Positions 1 to 6,718 of a DNA stretch of 43,701 nucleotides are shown here, in pieces (the first letter of the stretch is position 1; the number at the start of each line of letters is the position of its first letter). A program made the translations under genes and the position numbers. The stretch is taken from assembly GCA_020059485.1 (NCBI GenBank), contig JAGVCA010000030.1, positions 1 through 43,701 of the forward strand, written 5' to 3'. The notes beneath the pieces were generated by a model. That model had not been told where the DNA came from and did no database searches. It worked only from the letters and a program-made list of their open reading frames with translations. Source of the stretch: Anaerolineales bacterium. GTDB lineage: Bacteria; Chloroflexota; Anaerolineae; Anaerolineales; UBA11579.

Positions 1-1
1 C

Positions 2-367
2 CGCAACTGGAAGCAGCGCGTCAACCTCGGGCGGGTCAACAACCAGAAGTTTGTCGGCATTCCGCATGCCGTGCTGCTTGACATGCTGACCTACAAGGCC
101 AAGCTGGCGGGCATCAGGGTCGTGCTGCAGGAAGAGAGCTACACCTCAAAGTGCAGCTTCCTGGATCGGGAGTTTCCCCAGAAGCGGGAGGTGTATGCGG
201 GCAAGCGGATCAGGCGCGGGTTGTTCCAGGCCGCCGATGGCAGATTGATCAATGCGGATGTCAATGGAGCGTATAATACAATTACGAAAGCATTCCCCAA
301 GACGATCGAGGGGATAGAGGGTGTTGTAGTTCACCCGGTGAGGGTCATGCTCTCACAAACGGAATAA
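2..367 (+). CDS. tnpB: TnpB-family RNA-guided nuclease (IS200/IS605 OrfB), 3' part only
   Basis: The reading frame is open at the left window edge and gives about 121 C-terminal residues of a TnpB/OrfB protein. The family encodes the RNA-guided RuvC-like nuclease of IS200/IS605 and IS1341-type elements, ancestral to Cas12. Visible are the RuvC-II region (EESYTSKCSF, catalytic Glu) and the RuvC-III region (NADVNGAYN, catalytic Asp). The zinc ribbon that lies between them in canonical TnpB normally has four Cys; only one Cys is visible here, so this looks like a subgroup lacking a normal zinc site. No tnpA is visible inside the window. The gene ends 54 bases before ilvE, so the element's right end lies close to the ilvE promoter. 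Any guide-RNA scaffold would overlap the 3' end, but its boundary cannot be set from sequence alone. Confidence 0.85.
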   Translation, partial: RNWKQRVNLGRVNNQKFVGIPHAVLLDMLTYKAKLAGIRVVLQEESYTSKCSFLDREFPQKREVYAGKRIRRGLFQAADGRLINADVNGAYNTITKAFPKTIEGIEGVVVHPVRVMLSQTE

Positions 368-387
368 ATGACCATATATTTCGCAAC

Positions 388-393
388 TATAAT
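388..393 (+). promoter_or_regulatory. Putative -10 element for ilvE
   Basis: A perfect TATAAT hexamer lies between the tnpB stop and ilvE, with no convincing -35 at 16-18 bp upstream. Transcription would start near position 400. The ilvE ribosome-binding site GGAGGG (410-415) follows, six bases from the ATG. Confidence 0.45.
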
Positions 394-421
394 GTGACCA
401 TCAGATACTGGAGGGTTGTGT

Positions 422-1342
422 ATGCTGCCAAAATTTGCTTATTTCAAAGGAGAGATCGTCCCGTACGAGCAAGCCAAAGTAGGGGTAGCCACCCATGCCT
501 TCAATTACGGCACCGGCGCTTTTGGCGGCCTGCGGGCGTACTGGAACGCGCAGGAGGAGCAATTATACCTGTTCCGGCCGTTCGACCACTTCCACCGCTT
601 CCTGAACTCGGCCCGGCTGCTGCTGATGGAACCGAAGCTGACCGAAGATGACCTGACCGCTATCACAGTTGAACTGCTGCGCAAGGAAGGCTTCCGTCAA
701 AACGCCTATGTCCGTCCATTGGCGTACAAGTCCGATGAGGTCATCGGGGTGCGCTTGCATGATCTGCAGGACGAGATCACGATCTTCTCGATCCCCTTTG
801 ATAAATACGTCAAAAACGACACCGGCGCGCATGTGACCTTTTCCTCCTGGCGTAGAGTGGACGACAACATGATCCCGGCGCGCGGCAAGATCACCGGGAC
901 TTACATCAATTCGGCCTTCATCAAGACGGACGCTTCCAATGCTGGCTTTGACGAAGCGCTGGTGCTGAATGTGGACGGTCATCTCTCTGAGGGCAGCGCG
1001 ATGAACTTCTTCATGGTGCGGGATGGCATCCTGCTGACCCCGCCGGTGACCGACAACATCCTGGAGGGGATCACCCGCCGCACGATCCTGGAACTGGCGG
1101 AGAACGAACTGGATATCAAGGTCCGGGAGCGCTCGATAGACCGGACAGAGGTCTACCTGGCAGAAGAGATCTTCCTAACCGGGACGGCCGCTCAGGTCAC
1201 GGCAGTCACCAGAGTTGATCACCGCAAGATTGGCAGCGGTGAAATGGGGCCGGTCACCGAGCGGCTGCGGACGCTCTTTGAGCAGGCCGCACTCGGCAAG
1301 AACCCGACCTACAAAAAGTGGAACTACCCGGTCTACGAGTAA
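422..1342 (+). CDS. ilvE: Branched-chain amino acid aminotransferase (class IV PLP enzyme)
   Basis: The product is a fold-type IV PLP aminotransferase of 306 residues, catalysing reversible transamination between branched-chain 2-oxo acids and glutamate in Ile/Val/Leu metabolism. Family features visible are the N-terminal HAFNYGTGAFGGLRAY region, the segment ITGTYINS with the region where the PLP lysine lies, and LSEGSAMNFFMVRDG followed by ILEGITRRTILELA. Length is normal. The frame is open to a TTG at 416, but the ATG at 422 is preferred because GGAGGG lies six bases before it. It stands alone between the TnpB remnant and a strong terminator. D-amino-acid transaminases share the fold; the motif set and length favour the branched-chain enzyme. 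Confidence 0.93.
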   Translation: MLPKFAYFKGEIVPYEQAKVGVATHAFNYGTGAFGGLRAYWNAQEEQLYLFRPFDHFHRFLNSARLLLMEPKLTEDDLTAITVELLRKEGFRQNAYVRPLAYKSDEVIGVRLHDLQDEITIFSIPFDKYVKNDTGAHVTFSSWRRVDDNMIPARGKITGTYINSAFIKTDASNAGFDEALVLNVDGHLSEGSAMNFFMVRDGILLTPPVTDNILEGITRRTILELAENELDIKVRERSIDRTEVYLAEEIFLTGTAAQVTAVTRVDHRKIGSGEMGPVTERLRTLFEQAALGKNPTYKKWNYPVYE

Positions 1343-1378
1343 ATCCGGCCAGACAAACAATTCTGTGGACCAGAATCA

Positions 1379-1413
1379 AAAAGGAGAAGGCACATAATTG
1401 GCCTTCTCCTTTT
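1379..1413. terminator. Bidirectional intrinsic terminator between ilvE and msrQ
   Basis: A perfect 13-bp stem (AAAAGGAGAAGGC / GCCTTCTCCTTTT) with a 9-base loop separates the convergent ilvE and msrQ genes. The A-run on one side and T-run on the other allow termination in both directions. Confidence 0.85.
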
Positions 1414-1432
1414 ATTATTAATGTGGGAACTT

Positions 1433-2125
1433 TTAGCCGGTGGTTTCCTCACCGGGACGCAGCCGGGCTGCCAGCGAAGTCACGCCGCTGGTCAACCGGT
1501 CCCAGATCGATTTCAACCACAGCTTGACCGGCTTGACCCGCATCAGCAGCAGGAAGGTGACGACCACGGCATAGATCAGCGGGCGGAGAATATCTCCCTG
1601 CAGGGTGAGTAGGTTGCCTTTCTTGGCGAGGGCGTAATGGATCACTACCAGAGGAGCGATTACATACACAATCCGGTGCAGGCGTTTCCAGTTCTTTTTG
1701 AGAGTCTTCTGCCAGTATTTGAAAGATGTTGCCGCCAGCAGGGTCAGCCCGAAGAAGGAGATTGCGCCGAACAGGATGAAGTTTTTCTCGATCACTTCCT
1801 GGATAATCAGGGTCCAATTAAAACCGAAGTCCAGGAACACGAACATGGAAACATGCAGGAAAGCCATCATGAAAGCGTAAAGACCGATGGTGCGGCGGCG
1901 CTTGATGAGTTCCTTCCAGCCGAAGATGCTGGCCAGCGGAGTGCAGGCCAGCGAGAGCACCAGCCAAAGGATCGCCAGCCGGCCGGTACGCTGCTCGATG
2001 TCCTGGATCGGGTTGACGGTCAGGCTGCCGCTGAAAAAGTTGAATACGATCAGAAGCAGGGGGATCCATGCCCCGAGGTGGATGACGATCTCAAGCCGGG
2101 TGAAAGTGCGTCCTAGAATTTTCAT
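1433..2125 (-). CDS. msrQ: MsrQ-like haem-binding membrane subunit of the methionine sulfoxide reductase system
   Basis: This 230-residue membrane protein belongs to the ferric-reductase-like transmembrane family (MsrQ/YedZ). In that system the b-type cytochrome passes electrons from the quinone pool or flavin reductases to periplasmic MsrP, which repairs oxidised methionines in exported proteins. The sequence has about six hydrophobic segments, and haem-ligand candidates in AFLHVSMF, RLHRIVYV and VVIHYAL. The start codon overlaps the msrP stop by one base (TAATG), so the two are translationally coupled. It is the last gene of the TlpA-like/msrP/msrQ operon and ends in front of a strong terminator. 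A generic ferric reductase is possible from sequence alone, but the msrP neighbour makes MsrQ very likely. Confidence 0.92.
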   Translation of the reverse strand: MKILGRTFTRLEIVIHLGAWIPLLLIVFNFFSGSLTVNPIQDIEQRTGRLAILWLVLSLACTPLASIFGWKELIKRRRTIGLYAFMMAFLHVSMFVFLDFGFNWTLIIQEVIEKNFILFGAISFFGLTLLAATSFKYWQKTLKKNWKRLHRIVYVIAPLVVIHYALAKKGNLLTLQGDILRPLIYAVVVTFLLLMRVKPVKLWLKSIWDRLTSGVTSLAARLRPGEETTG

Positions 2126-3090
2126 TAGTAGTTCTCTTGCAGGTCCATGCCCTCGTACAGGTAGGCAACATCTTGCTCGTATCCGTTGAACATCAAGGTC
2201 TCGCGCCGTCCAATTTCGCCGATGCGGCGTTCGGTTTTCTGCGACCAGCGCGGGTGATCGACCTGAGGATTGACATTGGCGTAAAAACCGTACTCGTTAG
2301 GTGCGATGGTGGACCACAATGTGTCTGGCTGGTAATCAACCAGCTCGATCCTGGTGATCGCTTTGATCGATTTGAAACCGTACTTCCAGGGGACGACCAG
2401 CCGGAACGGCGCGCCGTTCTGGTTGGGGAGCGGTTCTCCGTACAATCCGGTGGCAAAGATCGCCAGCGGATGCATGGCTTCGTCCAACCTCAGGCCTTCC
2501 TGATAGGGCCAGGGGTAGAAGCTGGCTTTCTGTCCCGGCATCCGGTCGCTGTCCAGCAGAGCTTCGAAGCGGACATATTTTGCATCGGCCGTCGGTTCGA
2601 CCTCATTGAGCAGCGCGGCGATCTCAAAACCTTCCCAAGGGATCACCATGCTCCAGGCTTCGACGCAGCGCAAGCGGTAGATGCGCTCTTCCTGCGGGAA
2701 GCGTTCAAGCAGGTCCTCGATGGTGTAGGTCTTGGGGTTCTTGACCAGTCCGCTGACCTCGATGCTCCATGGGCGGGATTCAAAATCCGCGGCCAGCCGG
2801 GCAACACCCTGCTTGTCGGTGGTGAATTCGTAATAGTTGTTGTAGTTGGTGATCTCGTCGTAGCTGTTGACCGGGTCGCCGAGTTCGTCGGTCAGGCTGC
2901 CTTCCGGGATCTCCTGCGGTCCGGCGTCAGCGGTATCCGGCAAATTAGGCGCACAGGCAGCCAGGATGGCTGCGGAGGCGGATACGATCCCGAGCGATTT
3001 CAGGAAATCCCGCCGGGATAAATAGGATCCGCGCGGGGTGATCTCGGATGGGTCGATCGGTGCTGATTTGAATTTCCAGTCGTTTTTCAT
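2125..3090 (-). CDS. msrP: MsrP-like protein-methionine-sulfoxide reductase, molybdopterin catalytic subunit
   Basis: A 321-residue member of the sulfite-oxidase-fold molybdoenzymes (YedY/MsrP), which reduce methionine sulfoxide in exported proteins. It has a twin-arginine signal at residues 25-31 (SRRDFLK) and a hydrophobic stretch ending in AAC (Cys46), which could be a lipobox. RCVEAWSMVIPWEGF carries the expected molybdenum ligand Cys142. The ATG at 3090 is chosen over an upstream in-frame start because AAGGA (3098-3102) sits seven bases before it and the Tat signal then lies at normal distance. It is 29 bases downstream of the TlpA-like gene and overlaps msrQ. Export by Tat with MsrQ as membrane electron donor is the family role; coupling to the TlpA-like protein is inferred from the operon. 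Confidence 0.94.
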   Translation of the reverse strand: MKNDWKFKSAPIDPSEITPRGSYLSRRDFLKSLGIVSASAAILAACAPNLPDTADAGPQEIPEGSLTDELGDPVNSYDEITNYNNYYEFTTDKQGVARLAADFESRPWSIEVSGLVKNPKTYTIEDLLERFPQEERIYRLRCVEAWSMVIPWEGFEIAALLNEVEPTADAKYVRFEALLDSDRMPGQKASFYPWPYQEGLRLDEAMHPLAIFATGLYGEPLPNQNGAPFRLVVPWKYGFKSIKAITRIELVDYQPDTLWSTIAPNEYGFYANVNPQVDHPRWSQKTERRIGEIGRRETLMFNGYEQDVAYLYEGMDLQENY

Positions 3091-3119
3091 TTCTAATTCC
3101 TTGGTAGTAATTGTTTCGA

Positions 3120-3710
3120 TCAGTTCTGGCTGCCGGGGTAGGGTTCTGCCAGCAAGGTCAGGATCGCTCGTTCGGTTTCTTGGTAGGCTCCTTCGCCGAT
3201 GTGGACATACCGGATATGTCCCCATTTGTCGATCAGGTAAAGCGTGGGCCAGTAGCGGTTGTTGTAAGCCGCCCAGGTGCGGCGGTCGTTGTCCACCGCC
3301 ACTGGATAAGGGACGTCCAGGTCGATGATGGCTTGTTTGAGGTTCTCAAGAGCTTCCTCGTAGCTAAATTCGGGGTAATGGTTCCCGATCACCACCAGTC
3401 CGTCGTCCATATATTCATAGTGCCAGCCCCTCAACGAGGGGATTACATTGCGGCAGTTAATTCAACCAAAGGTCCACATATCGAGCAGTACGACCTTGCC
3501 CCGCAGGTCTGCCAGGCGCAAGGGCTGCTCGGTGTTGAACCAGGTTTGATTGTAAAGTTCAGGTGCCGGTCCGAGGTCCTTCAGGTTCAGCGGGATGAAG
3601 TCCTCACCGCTAGTTTCCTGGTTTGGGTTGACCGGGTCAGACTGGGGGAGGCTGCCGGTGCAACCGGTTAATGCAAGCACAAAGAACAATGCAGCCAGTG
3701 ATTTTTTCAT
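3120..3710 (-). CDS. TlpA/redoxin-like lipoprotein with a candidate selenocysteine (UxxC) at an in-frame TGA
   Basis: Read through one TGA (3462-3464), this frame gives a complete 196-residue thioredoxin-fold lipoprotein. It has a signal peptide with lipobox LTGC (Cys17), the [14 protein letters not shown] strand entering the active site, then UINC (position 83 to Cys86), then [20 protein letters not shown] with the cis-Pro region. Family members carry a Cys exactly where the TGA lies (WTFGCINC-type), so a UxxC redox motif is expected. Sequence on both sides of the TGA is intact and in one frame. A hairpin fitting the bacterial SECIS pattern lies 26 bases further on. The real stop is also TGA (3120-3122), without that hairpin. 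The start is the ATG at 3710, with TAAGGAGG eight bases before it. It leads the operon to msrP and msrQ. The alternative is a recent nonsense mutation; no sel genes lie in this window. Confidence 0.75.
3421..3447 (-). promoter_or_regulatory. Bacterial SECIS-like hairpin downstream of the in-frame TGA
   Basis: On the coding strand CCCCTC-GTT-GAGGGG forms a perfect 6-bp stem with a 3-base loop starting with G. The stem extends outward to twelve positions per side with two mismatches and one G-U pair. The loop begins 27 bases after the TGA. Bacterial SECIS elements are expected within the coding region, with an apical loop some 16-37 bases after the UGA and a G in the first two loop positions; this hairpin meets all three. 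Confidence 0.6.
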
Positions 3711-3735
3711 CAGGTGTGCCTCCTTATCTGACTGT

Positions 3736-3771
3736 ATTATAGGAAACAAATCTTACAAAAGGCTTGCGTAA
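3736..3771 (-). promoter_or_regulatory. Activator-type promoter of the TlpA-like/msrPQ operon
   Basis: Reading the minus strand, two direct repeats TTACGCAAG (3771-3763) and TTTTGTAAG (3760-3752) are spaced by 11 bp. A perfect TATAAT (3741-3736) begins after a gap of exactly 10 bp. There is no -35 hexamer; the second repeat occupies its place. This is the arrangement of promoters activated by OmpR/PhoB-family regulators. Transcription would start near 3729, just before the Shine-Dalgarno (3719-3726). Confidence 0.6.
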
Positions 3772-3779
3772 AACTGAAA

Positions 3780-3795
3780 GGCGGCTTACGCCTCC
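3780..3795 (-). terminator. Weak hairpin after the histidine kinase gene
   Basis: On the minus strand a 6-position stem with one mismatch (GGAGGC, loop GTAA, GCCGCC) starts three bases after the kinase stop and is followed by an interrupted T-rich stretch. It may partly insulate the kinase operon from the next one. Confidence 0.3.
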
Positions 3796-3798
3796 GAC

Positions 3799-5013
3799 CT
3801 AGATGCGGAAGAAAAAGGTGGCACCTTGTCCGACTTGGCTCTCGACCCAGATCTGCCCATGGTGAGCGTGGATGATGCCGCGGGCGATAGCCAGTCCAAG
3901 CCCGGCGCCACCGGTAGCACGGCTGCGGGATTTTTCACCACGGTAGAAACTATCGAAGATCATGGGCAGGTCGTCTGCGGGGATGCCTTCGCCGGTATCC
4001 TGGATGCTGATCTCGACCTGGCCGTCCACCCGCCGGGCGGCGATCTTGACGGATTGTCCGGGTGGGGTGAAGCGCAAGGCGTTGCTGACCAGGTTGTTCA
4101 GGACCCGGCCGATCTGCCTGGCGTCCATCATCACAGGGTCAATGCCCGGTTCTACCTGTCCGGTCAGTTGAATGCCCTGTCTCTCGGCCAGATGAGAAAA
4201 TGCTTCAAGGGTATCCGAAATCAGGTCGCTGATCGAATTGCTGCCGACCTCGAGTGTCAAGCCGCCGGCATCCAGCTTGGCGACCTGGAACAGGTCATCG
4301 ATCAAGGCGGAGAGCGAGCGGACTTCACGCTGGGCAGTCTGCAAGTAGCGCTGTTGGGATGCAGGATCTTCGATCACCCCATCGGCGAGGGCTGCCAGAA
4401 TAGCCTGGATGGAAGTCAGCGGGGTCTGCAGGTCATGCCCGACCCAGGCGATCAGGTCGGCACGCTGGTTTGAGGCTTGCTGGAGCTGTTCAGCCATGCG
4501 GTTGAAATCCAGGCTGAGTTTGGCAACTTCATCCCGGCCGGTGACCTCGATACGAGCCTGAAGATCACCTTCGGAGAGGCGGTTGGCGGCGCGTTGGAGG
4601 AGGAAGATCCGGTCTGTGATCGCAGTCGACAGGAAATAGCCAAGTACCATCGCCATCCCGCCGGCGAAGAGCAGCAGCACGGTGGCCAGCAGCAAGTCAT
4701 GCTGGCTGGCGAACATCAGTCGGGCGGTCAGCCAGACGTTGAAGAAAGTCAAAACGCTGGAGATCAGGTAGCTAAGCAGCAGGGTCATGCGCATCGATGA
4801 AAAGCGAGTCATCCAACCGAGCCGGTAAGCGGCGTACCCTACCAGGCTGGAGACCAGCGCGGTGATCAGCAGGAAGAGGGCCATCAGGCCGAATTCGATC
4901 ATCGGCGGTTTCATCACGATAACGAAGACTGCCAGCGAAAGCAGCAGAATGGCGGCCACGCCAGCTATGTAACGAGCGGTGATCGAGAAATGTTCGGAAG
5001 TGAGTTTGATCAT
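3799..5013 (-). CDS. Membrane sensor histidine kinase (HAMP, HisKA, HATPase)
   Basis: A 404-residue two-component kinase. Four hydrophobic segments (about residues 12-34, 41-63, 75-96 and 105-129) form a compact membrane sensor with almost no extracytoplasmic domain. A HAMP linker (about 130-180) follows, then the H-box GHDLQTPLTS with phospho-accepting His193, the N-box NNLVSNALRFTP (about 306-317), DTGEGIP and the GGAGLGLAIARGI lid. Its start lies one base after the response-regulator stop, so the pair is co-transcribed and probably translationally coupled. With no large input domain, the signal is probably membrane-borne or redox-related. The position between two thiol-redox operons suggests it senses envelope oxidative or thiol stress; that is inference. 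Confidence 0.93.
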   Translation of the reverse strand: MIKLTSEHFSITARYIAGVAAILLLSLAVFVIVMKPPMIEFGLMALFLLITALVSSLVGYAAYRLGWMTRFSSMRMTLLLSYLISSVLTFFNVWLTARLMFASQHDLLLATVLLLFAGGMAMVLGYFLSTAITDRIFLLQRAANRLSEGDLQARIEVTGRDEVAKLSLDFNRMAEQLQQASNQRADLIAWVGHDLQTPLTSIQAILAALADGVIEDPASQQRYLQTAQREVRSLSALIDDLFQVAKLDAGGLTLEVGSNSISDLISDTLEAFSHLAERQGIQLTGQVEPGIDPVMMDARQIGRVLNNLVSNALRFTPPGQSVKIAARRVDGQVEISIQDTGEGIPADDLPMIFDSFYRGEKSRSRATGGAGLGLAIARGIIHAHHGQIWVESQVGQGATFFFRI

Positions 5014-5014
5014 C

Positions 5015-5707
5015 TTATGGCACGAATTTATACCCCACGCCCCAAACAGTGATCAGGCGGGTGGGGGAGGATGGATCGTCTTCGATCTTTTCACGAAGCC
5101 GGCGGACATGCACGGTGACTGTGCTGGGGTCGATATATTCGGATTCTCCCCAGACCCGGTCCAGCAGCTGGTTTCGGTTAAAGACCTGGTTGGGGTGGCT
5201 GGCGATCAGGTAGAGCAGTTCAAATTCCTTGGCGGTCAAAGTGAGGTCTTCCCCATCCAGAGTAACGGAGCGTGACAGCGGGTCGATCGACAAGCCACCG
5301 GAAGAAACCGGCTGGGCCGCCGGGGTTTCGATCTCGGTCTGAGCGGCCCGGCGGAGGACTGCGCGCACACGGCTGACAAGCTCCTGCGGGCTGAACGGTT
5401 TAACGACATAGTCGTCTGCACCCAGCTCCAGGCCGGTGATCCGGTCGATCTCGTCACGACGGGAGGTCAGCATGATGATCGGGACCTGGCTGCGTTCCCG
5501 CAGCCAGCGGGTGATGCCAAACCCGTCGAGTTCGGGCAGCATGATATCCATGACGATCAGGTCGGGGATATGCTTTTCAAGATAAGCCATGGCGGCCAGT
5601 CCATCGCCTGCATGGTGGACTTTAAAATCTGCCCGTTTGAGGTACAGGCTGACCACCTCGGCGATGCTGGGTTCATCTTCTACGATCAGGATCGTTTTAC
5701 CTTTCAT
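5015..5707 (-). CDS. OmpR/PhoB-family response regulator
   Basis: The 230-residue product has an N-terminal receiver (acidic pocket VEDE, phospho-acceptor Asp54 in LIVMDIMLP, Lys103 in VVKPF). It also has a C-terminal winged-helix DNA-binding domain (LTAKEFELLYLIASHPNQVFNR to VTVHVRRLREKIE and VWGVGYKF). The ATG at 5707 is preferred over one nine codons upstream because it begins the canonical KTILIVEDEP strand and has GGAG five bases before it. It is cognate to the kinase that follows by one base. Regulators of this family bind head-to-tail direct repeats about 11 bp apart, and such repeats occur at three promoter positions nearby (3752-3771, 5802-5832, 5765-5784). The most economical reading is that it controls both thiol-redox operons and possibly itself. 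Confidence 0.94.
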   Translation of the reverse strand: MKGKTILIVEDEPSIAEVVSLYLKRADFKVHHAGDGLAAMAYLEKHIPDLIVMDIMLPELDGFGITRWLRERSQVPIIMLTSRRDEIDRITGLELGADDYVVKPFSPQELVSRVRAVLRRAAQTEIETPAAQPVSSGGLSIDPLSRSVTLDGEDLTLTAKEFELLYLIASHPNQVFNRNQLLDRVWGESEYIDPSTVTVHVRRLREKIEDDPSSPTRLITVWGVGYKFVP

Positions 5708-5747
5708 CTGGACTCCGTTCAAGTTTTCCTGCATCTATCATACTATC

Positions 5748-5784
5748 AGTTTACCCAGGCAGAGCTTAACACGCGGTTACAATT
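5748..5784 (-). promoter_or_regulatory. Possible autoregulated promoter of the response-regulator/kinase operon
   Basis: On the minus strand AATTGTAAC (5784-5776) and CGTGTTAAG (5773-5765) have the same 11-bp phase as the boxes at the two redox operons. A -10-like TAAACT (5753-5748) follows after 11 bp. Sequence match and spacing are weaker than at the other two promoters. Confidence 0.35.
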
Positions 5785-5801
5785 CGGGAGGCTGTTCATA
5801 C

Positions 5802-5848
5802 TTTCGCAAGGATTTGATTAATCATTCGTAAGAACTGCGGGGTAGAAT
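5802..5848 (+). promoter_or_regulatory. Activator-type promoter of the second TlpA-like/ccdA operon
   Basis: Three head-to-tail boxes at strict 11-bp phase lie here: TTTCGCAAG (5802-5810), a degenerate TTTGATTAA (5813-5821) and ATTCGTAAG (5824-5832). The -10 TAGAAT (5843-5848) begins after exactly 10 bp, and no independent -35 is seen. Box sequence, phase and distance to the -10 match the promoter at 3736-3771, indicating a shared regulator, most simply the adjacent OmpR-family protein. Confidence 0.6.
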
Positions 5849-5857
5849 CTCACCATT

Positions 5858-5877
5858 AAGTATCCCGAAGTATCCCG
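5858..5877 (+). repeat. Perfect 10-bp tandem duplication in the leader of the second TlpA-like gene
   Basis: AAGTATCCCG occurs twice without a gap, just downstream of the predicted transcription start. One helical turn between copies would suit a second protein-binding site; the second copy also enters a small CCCGG/CCGGG hairpin. Confidence 0.5.
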
Positions 5878-5920
5878 GGCAGCGCATACCGGGTGAAACC
5901 AAATTCAAAGGAGAGAATCA

Positions 5921-6643
5921 ATGAAACAACTCAGGCTATTTTTGGGCATGATTGTCCTTCTGGCGGTGGTGATGGCGGCTTGTTCTGGCGGCCAGCCGAC
6001 CAATGAAGTCATGGAGGACCAGAATGATCCGATGAACGAATCGTCATCGAACGACGAGATGATGGAAAACCAGGATGATGAGACGACGGAAGATCCCCAT
6101 TCCGACGATATGTCCGAATCCTCTGATGAGATGATGGATGAAGAGGACGCCGATTCGATGGAAAATGAGAATGCGGGTGAGATGGAAGAAGAAAGCGCAG
6201 CATTCTCCTGGCTGACTCATGAGTTCACCGATGCGGCCACCGGGCAGACCTTCAGTATCAGCGATTTTAAGGGTAAAGTGGTGCTGGTGGAGACCATGGC
6301 AATGTGGTGCTCGAACTGCATGAAGCAGCAGATCCAGGTACGGGAACTGCACAACCTGCTGGGTGACCGGGAAGATTTTGTCAGCGTGGGTATTGATGTC
6401 GATTTGAACGAAGAGCTGGCGATGCTGGCATCCTATGTGAACCATAACGCCTTCGACTGGAATTACAGTGTGGCTTCGCAAGATGTGCTGGCGGATATCA
6501 GCGCGACGCTTGGCGGCCAGTTCCTGAATCCGCCCTCTACCCCGATCGTGGTCATCGACAAGGATGGCGGCCTGCATCCGCTGCCGTTCGGGATCAAGTC
6601 GGCCGAGACGCTGCTTGAATACGTCGAGACTTACCTGGACTAA
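5921..6643 (+). CDS. TlpA/redoxin-like lipoprotein with acidic Met-rich linker
   Basis: A 240-residue exported thiol-disulfide protein. The signal peptide ends in a lipobox (VMAAC, Cys21). Residues about 22-92 form an Asp/Glu/Ser-rich linker with nine Met, several in DEMM repeats. The redoxin domain follows: FSISDFKGKVVLVETMAMWCSNC with the active Cys130 and Cys133, and NPPSTPIVVIDKDG with the cis-Pro loop. It heads a two-gene operon with ccdA, which would reduce it from the cytoplasm. A good Shine-Dalgarno (AAAGGAGA) precedes the ATG. It is a counterpart of the candidate selenoprotein across the regulator genes but keeps an ordinary CxxC. The Met-rich linker could be an oxidant sink, an MsrP substrate or a metal-binding segment; none is proven. 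Confidence 0.88.
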   Translation: MKQLRLFLGMIVLLAVVMAACSGGQPTNEVMEDQNDPMNESSSNDEMMENQDDETTEDPHSDDMSESSDEMMDEEDADSMENENAGEMEEESAAFSWLTHEFTDAATGQTFSISDFKGKVVLVETMAMWCSNCMKQQIQVRELHNLLGDREDFVSVGIDVDLNEELAMLASYVNHNAFDWNYSVASQDVLADISATLGGQFLNPPSTPIVVIDKDGGLHPLPFGIKSAETLLEYVETYLD

Positions 6644-6718
6644 TCTAAATTCCCGTCTGACCGGCCCGGCATCTGCTCGAATGGATACCGGGCTGGTCAG
6701 CCAGAGAAGGCGAAAGAA

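Noticed and set aside
368-421. TnpB guide-RNA (reRNA) end
   Set aside because: The element's right boundary and scaffold cannot be defined from a single copy, so no coordinates are given.
2137-3021. Long plus-strand open frame opposite msrP; similar long antisense frames at 26692-27654 (+), 33397-34458 (+), 36123-37181 (+), 40993-42144 (-)
   Set aside because: They mirror well-supported genes on the other strand in high-G+C DNA, have no recognisable domains and lack ribosome-binding sites.
3120-3749. Two separate short genes (3462-3749 and 3120-3434) or a simple pseudogene
   Set aside because: The halves are consecutive parts of one thioredoxin fold in one frame, separated only by a TGA at the redox Cys position. 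The second half has no ribosome-binding site of its own. Pseudogene status remains the main alternative but there is no other lesion.
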